From Clostridiisalibacter paucivorans DSM 22131 (GTDB taxonomy: Bacteria; Bacillota; Clostridia; Tissierellales; Clostridiisalibacteraceae): 47,417 nt of DNA. The translations under genes were made by a program, and so were the position numbers. How positions within the stretch are numbered: position 1 is the stretch's first letter; every line of letters begins with the position of its first letter. Below, piece by piece: positions 45,466-47,417 of the stretch. The stretch covers positions 1 to 47,417 of the forward strand of contig NZ_JHVL01000027.1 in NCBI RefSeq assembly GCF_000620125.1, written 5' to 3'. Below the pieces are notes generated by a model. The model was given only the letters and a program-made list of their open reading frames with translations. It did no database searches and was not told the DNA's origin.

Positions 45466-45490
45466 AAAAGTAGACTTTTAGTCTACTTTT
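45466..45490 (-). terminator. Terminator overlapping the dapG stop
   Basis: AAAAGTAGAC (45466-45475) and GTCTACTTTT (45481-45490) with an A-run on the plus strand that gives a T-run on the - strand. Confidence 0.8.
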
Positions 45491-46703
45491 CCCCCAATCC
45501 AAATTCTTTATGCAAAACCTGCAAAGCCTTGCTAGAATCTTCATGTCTTACTAAACACCAAATTGTTGTATGTGAATCAGCACTTTGTAATATTTCTATA
45601 TTAGCTTTATTAAGAGTATTTACTATTTTAGCCATAACTCCTGGAATTCCATGCATTTTATGTCCAATTAAACTCAATTTGCAACATCTTTCTATTATAT
45701 TGTAATTATAATTACCTTTTTCTAAAATATTTTTAATTAGTACTGTATCTTCACTATCAATAGTAAATACTTTTTTATCAGTAAAAAAGTTTATCAAGTC
45801 TATACTTATATCATTTTGAGTTATATTGGTCATAAGATTATCTATTTCATTTTGTTTATAAATACCATTTATAGTTATTTGTGTTCTATTATTCTTATAT
45901 GTTATTGCATTTATTACTTGGTATTTATTCATATAATCATTATTATATCTAAAATCGTTAAACCTGATACCTCCCACTACAGTACCTTCACAATTAGTCA
46001 TAGTATTTTTAATTATTACCTCTATATTGCTTCTTTCAGCTATTTCTACAGCTCTAGGATGAATCACTTTTGCTCCATCTTCAGCTAATTGATATAATTC
46101 ATTATAACAAATTGAATCTATTACTTTAGCATCTGGAACTATTCTAGGATCTGCTGTCATTATTCCATCAACATCTGTATATATTTCTACAGATTTACAA
46201 TTTAAACTTTCTGCTAAAACAACAGCACTGGTATCACTTCCGCCTCTCCCTAATGTAGTAAGCTCTCCATTAGAAGTTCCTCCTTGAAAACCTGTAACTA
46301 TAACTATTTTATTCTGTTTCAAAGCATCATTTATCTTATCAGTATTTACAGATAAAATTTTAGCATTACCAAATGTATCATCAGTTTCTATACCTGCTTG
46401 ATATCCCGTTAAAACACAGGTTTTAAAACCCTTTTTATTTAATAGATTAGCAAGAATAACAGAAGATATCATCTCACCACAAGACATCAATAGATCTATA
46501 TCTCGTAAATCTGAATACCCTTTGTCAATTAAGGATAATAATGTATCAGTGGCATAAGGATTTCCTAGCCTACCCATCGCTGATACAACAACAACAACTC
46601 CCATTTTTTTATTATATTTATCAATTATTTTATTAGTAACTAGTTCTCTAGTTTTATTATCTGAAAGAGAAGTTCCCCCAAATTTTTGTACGATTATTTC
46701 CAT
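45483..46703 (-). CDS. dapG: Aspartate kinase
   Basis: 406 residues. It phosphorylates aspartate, the first step toward lysine, diaminopimelate, dipicolinate and methionine/threonine. QKFGGTSL at the N-terminus, LGRGGSDTSAV and the TDVDGIMTADPR segment make the kinase domain; two ACT domains at the C-terminus suggest feedback by an end product. Position beside ymxH and tepA matches dapG of B. subtilis, which supplies cell-wall and spore diaminopimelate; other aspartokinases may exist elsewhere. The start is preceded by GGGGTGA. Confidence 0.9.
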   Translation of the reverse strand: MEIIVQKFGGTSLSDNKTRELVTNKIIDKYNKKMGVVVVVSAMGRLGNPYATDTLLSLIDKGYSDLRDIDLLMSCGEMISSVILANLLNKKGFKTCVLTGYQAGIETDDTFGNAKILSVNTDKINDALKQNKIVIVTGFQGGTSNGELTTLGRGGSDTSAVVLAESLNCKSVEIYTDVDGIMTADPRIVPDAKVIDSICYNELYQLAEDGAKVIHPRAVEIAERSNIEVIIKNTMTNCEGTVVGGIRFNDFRYNNDYMNKYQVINAITYKNNRTQITINGIYKQNEIDNLMTNITQNDISIDLINFFTDKKVFTIDSEDTVLIKNILEKGNYNYNIIERCCKLSLIGHKMHGIPGVMAKIVNTLNKANIEILQSADSHTTIWCLVRHEDSSKALQVLHKEFGLGEK

Positions 46704-46788
46704 AGTTTCACCCCAAATTTTTGTTTATTTAGGTATTTATCAATATATTATATGTTATTTAAGTTCTTTTGTTAATTCAGTAGTTATT

Positions 46789-47058
46789 TTATATCATATA
46801 ATTTTTTTTCATAGTTTTTTTTGGATCAATCTCAACTATTATCATATCATCCCCAATTTTTCTAATTGTCTCCCAAGGGATTTCTATCAAATCCCTTTCT
46901 CCAAAAAATTTAAATGCAGAAGATGTATAAGGTAATAATAAAGCCAATATTTTACCATTTTTTTCATCAATTAGTAGGTCCGAATCTGCAATAATTCCTA
47001 GTCTTCCCCCATCGTTGAGATTAACAATCTCTTTTCCCCCCAATTTTGATAATTTCAA
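46789..47058 (-). CDS. ymxH: YlmC/YmxH family PRC-barrel sporulation protein
   Basis: 89 residues. PRC-barrel family member (LGGKEIVNLNDGGRLGIIADSDLLID ends in IVEIDP). YlmC/YmxH proteins are short, of unclear function, and tied to sporulation in Firmicutes. I use TTG 47058 because GAGGAGGT lies 7 bases upstream; an open frame goes on to 47211 but the extra 51 residues pass through this ribosome site and look unlike the family. Placed before dapG as in B. subtilis (mlpA-ymxH-...-dapG). Confidence 0.85.
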   Translation of the reverse strand: MKLSKLGGKEIVNLNDGGRLGIIADSDLLIDEKNGKILALLLPYTSSAFKFFGERDLIEIPWETIRKIGDDMIIVEIDPKKTMKKNYMI

Positions 47059-47221
47059 TTTTATACCTCCTCGTATAATATAGTTAGAACATTTGATAGA
47101 AATTAAATCTATTTTCAAGCAAACATTCTTATAAAATTTCAAATTAATATTCATATACTTAGTAAAGCTTTTCTTTATAAACATCATTTCTTTAAATATT
47201 GTTTCTATCATAAATCTTTAG

Positions 47222-47403
47222 CAGGAAACTCAGCAAATTAATGCTATGTTATCATGCTGATTCATAATATAATATCTCCTGAATAGAGGTTAGACGTACA
47301 CCTCCTGGATGGTTTTTATAAACCGATATCCGTGAAAAAGCGTGTCATTCCATCAGTGAGATTCTATGTTTTAGCTGGTTGGGTTTCCTTCTAGGAATTA
47401 CCC
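47222..47403. other. Unidentified hairpin-rich non-coding region
   Basis: No reading frame with a ribosome site. Several short helices are visible: 47222-47226/47278-47282 enclosing 47230-47235/47255-47260; 47286-47290/47300-47304; 47311-47315/47320-47324; and 47381-47388 with 47394-47403 (two-base bulge). CGTGTCA occurs twice (47341 and 47404). The region could be a leader or RNA gene cut by the window edge; the strand is unknown and it matches no riboswitch or RNA family I know. Confidence 0.35.
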
Positions 47404-47417
47404 GTGTCACTTACGAG

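Noticed and set aside
47059-47211. N-terminal extension of the ymxH protein
   Set aside because: It runs through the GAGGAGGT ribosome site of TTG 47058, is very AT-rich, and is unlike the family.
47222-47417. Group II intron or lysine riboswitch
   Set aside because: No domain V, no intron-encoded frame, and no lysine-riboswitch core on either strand.

Overview
The window looks like chromosome from a low-GC, anaerobic, spore-forming Firmicute, probably Clostridia/Tissierellia. The reasons are very AT-rich coding and intergenic DNA, strong AGGAGG-type ribosome sites, many TTG/GTG starts, an IspH fused to ribosomal-S1 repeats, spoVS, ymxH and tepA-type genes, orphan ferredoxin-oxidoreductase parts and tRNA selenouridine synthase. 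This placement is inferred from gene content, not from any search. No transposase, prophage, CRISPR array, rRNA or tRNA gene was seen.

Layout, left half (mostly + strand): a highly folded non-coding stretch (about 36-266) and a hairpin precede a 2-oxoacid:acceptor oxidoreductase gamma subunit and an RpiR-type regulator. Next come a histidine phosphatase, an unknown membrane-anchored protein, and cmk-plsC-ispH/rpsA (nucleotide, phospholipid, isoprenoid and translation). After a possible small RNA come an orphan cheR, three tandem M42 aminopeptidase genes (the middle one lacking metal ligands) and a MocR regulator. A K+ channel and an aspartate aminotransferase are on the - strand, with a 49-residue Cys-rich protein gene between them on +. 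Then the + strand carries the tRNA-modification/mismatch-repair/RNA-chaperone run miaB-mutS-mutL-miaA-hfq and a YnbB-like PLP enzyme.

SOS centre: lexA (-) and a yneA-like LysM division inhibitor (+) diverge from a region with three LexA-type operators placed on two near-consensus promoters. recA (37.1 kb) has a fourth operator just downstream of its own promoter.

Right half (mostly - strand): a 37-residue membrane peptide, a XerC/D-like recombinase, aspC-purB (overlapping), padR, a PHP phosphoesterase, spoVS and rny. RNase Y appears to lack any canonical start codon. Next is a four-gene set resembling Mre11 plus a Rad50 split into separate genes, downstream of recA. Then cinA, pgsA, rimO, mnmH, ftsK/spoIIIE, uppP, a ClpP-fold tepA, aspartate kinase dapG and ymxH, broadly the order known from Bacillus/Clostridium. 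The last 200 bases are non-coding with several short hairpins and were not identified.

The items most worth a second look are the split Rad50/Mre11-like cassette next to recA, the pseudo-enzyme inside the M42 triplet, the apparent ATC start of rny, and the folded RNAs at both ends.
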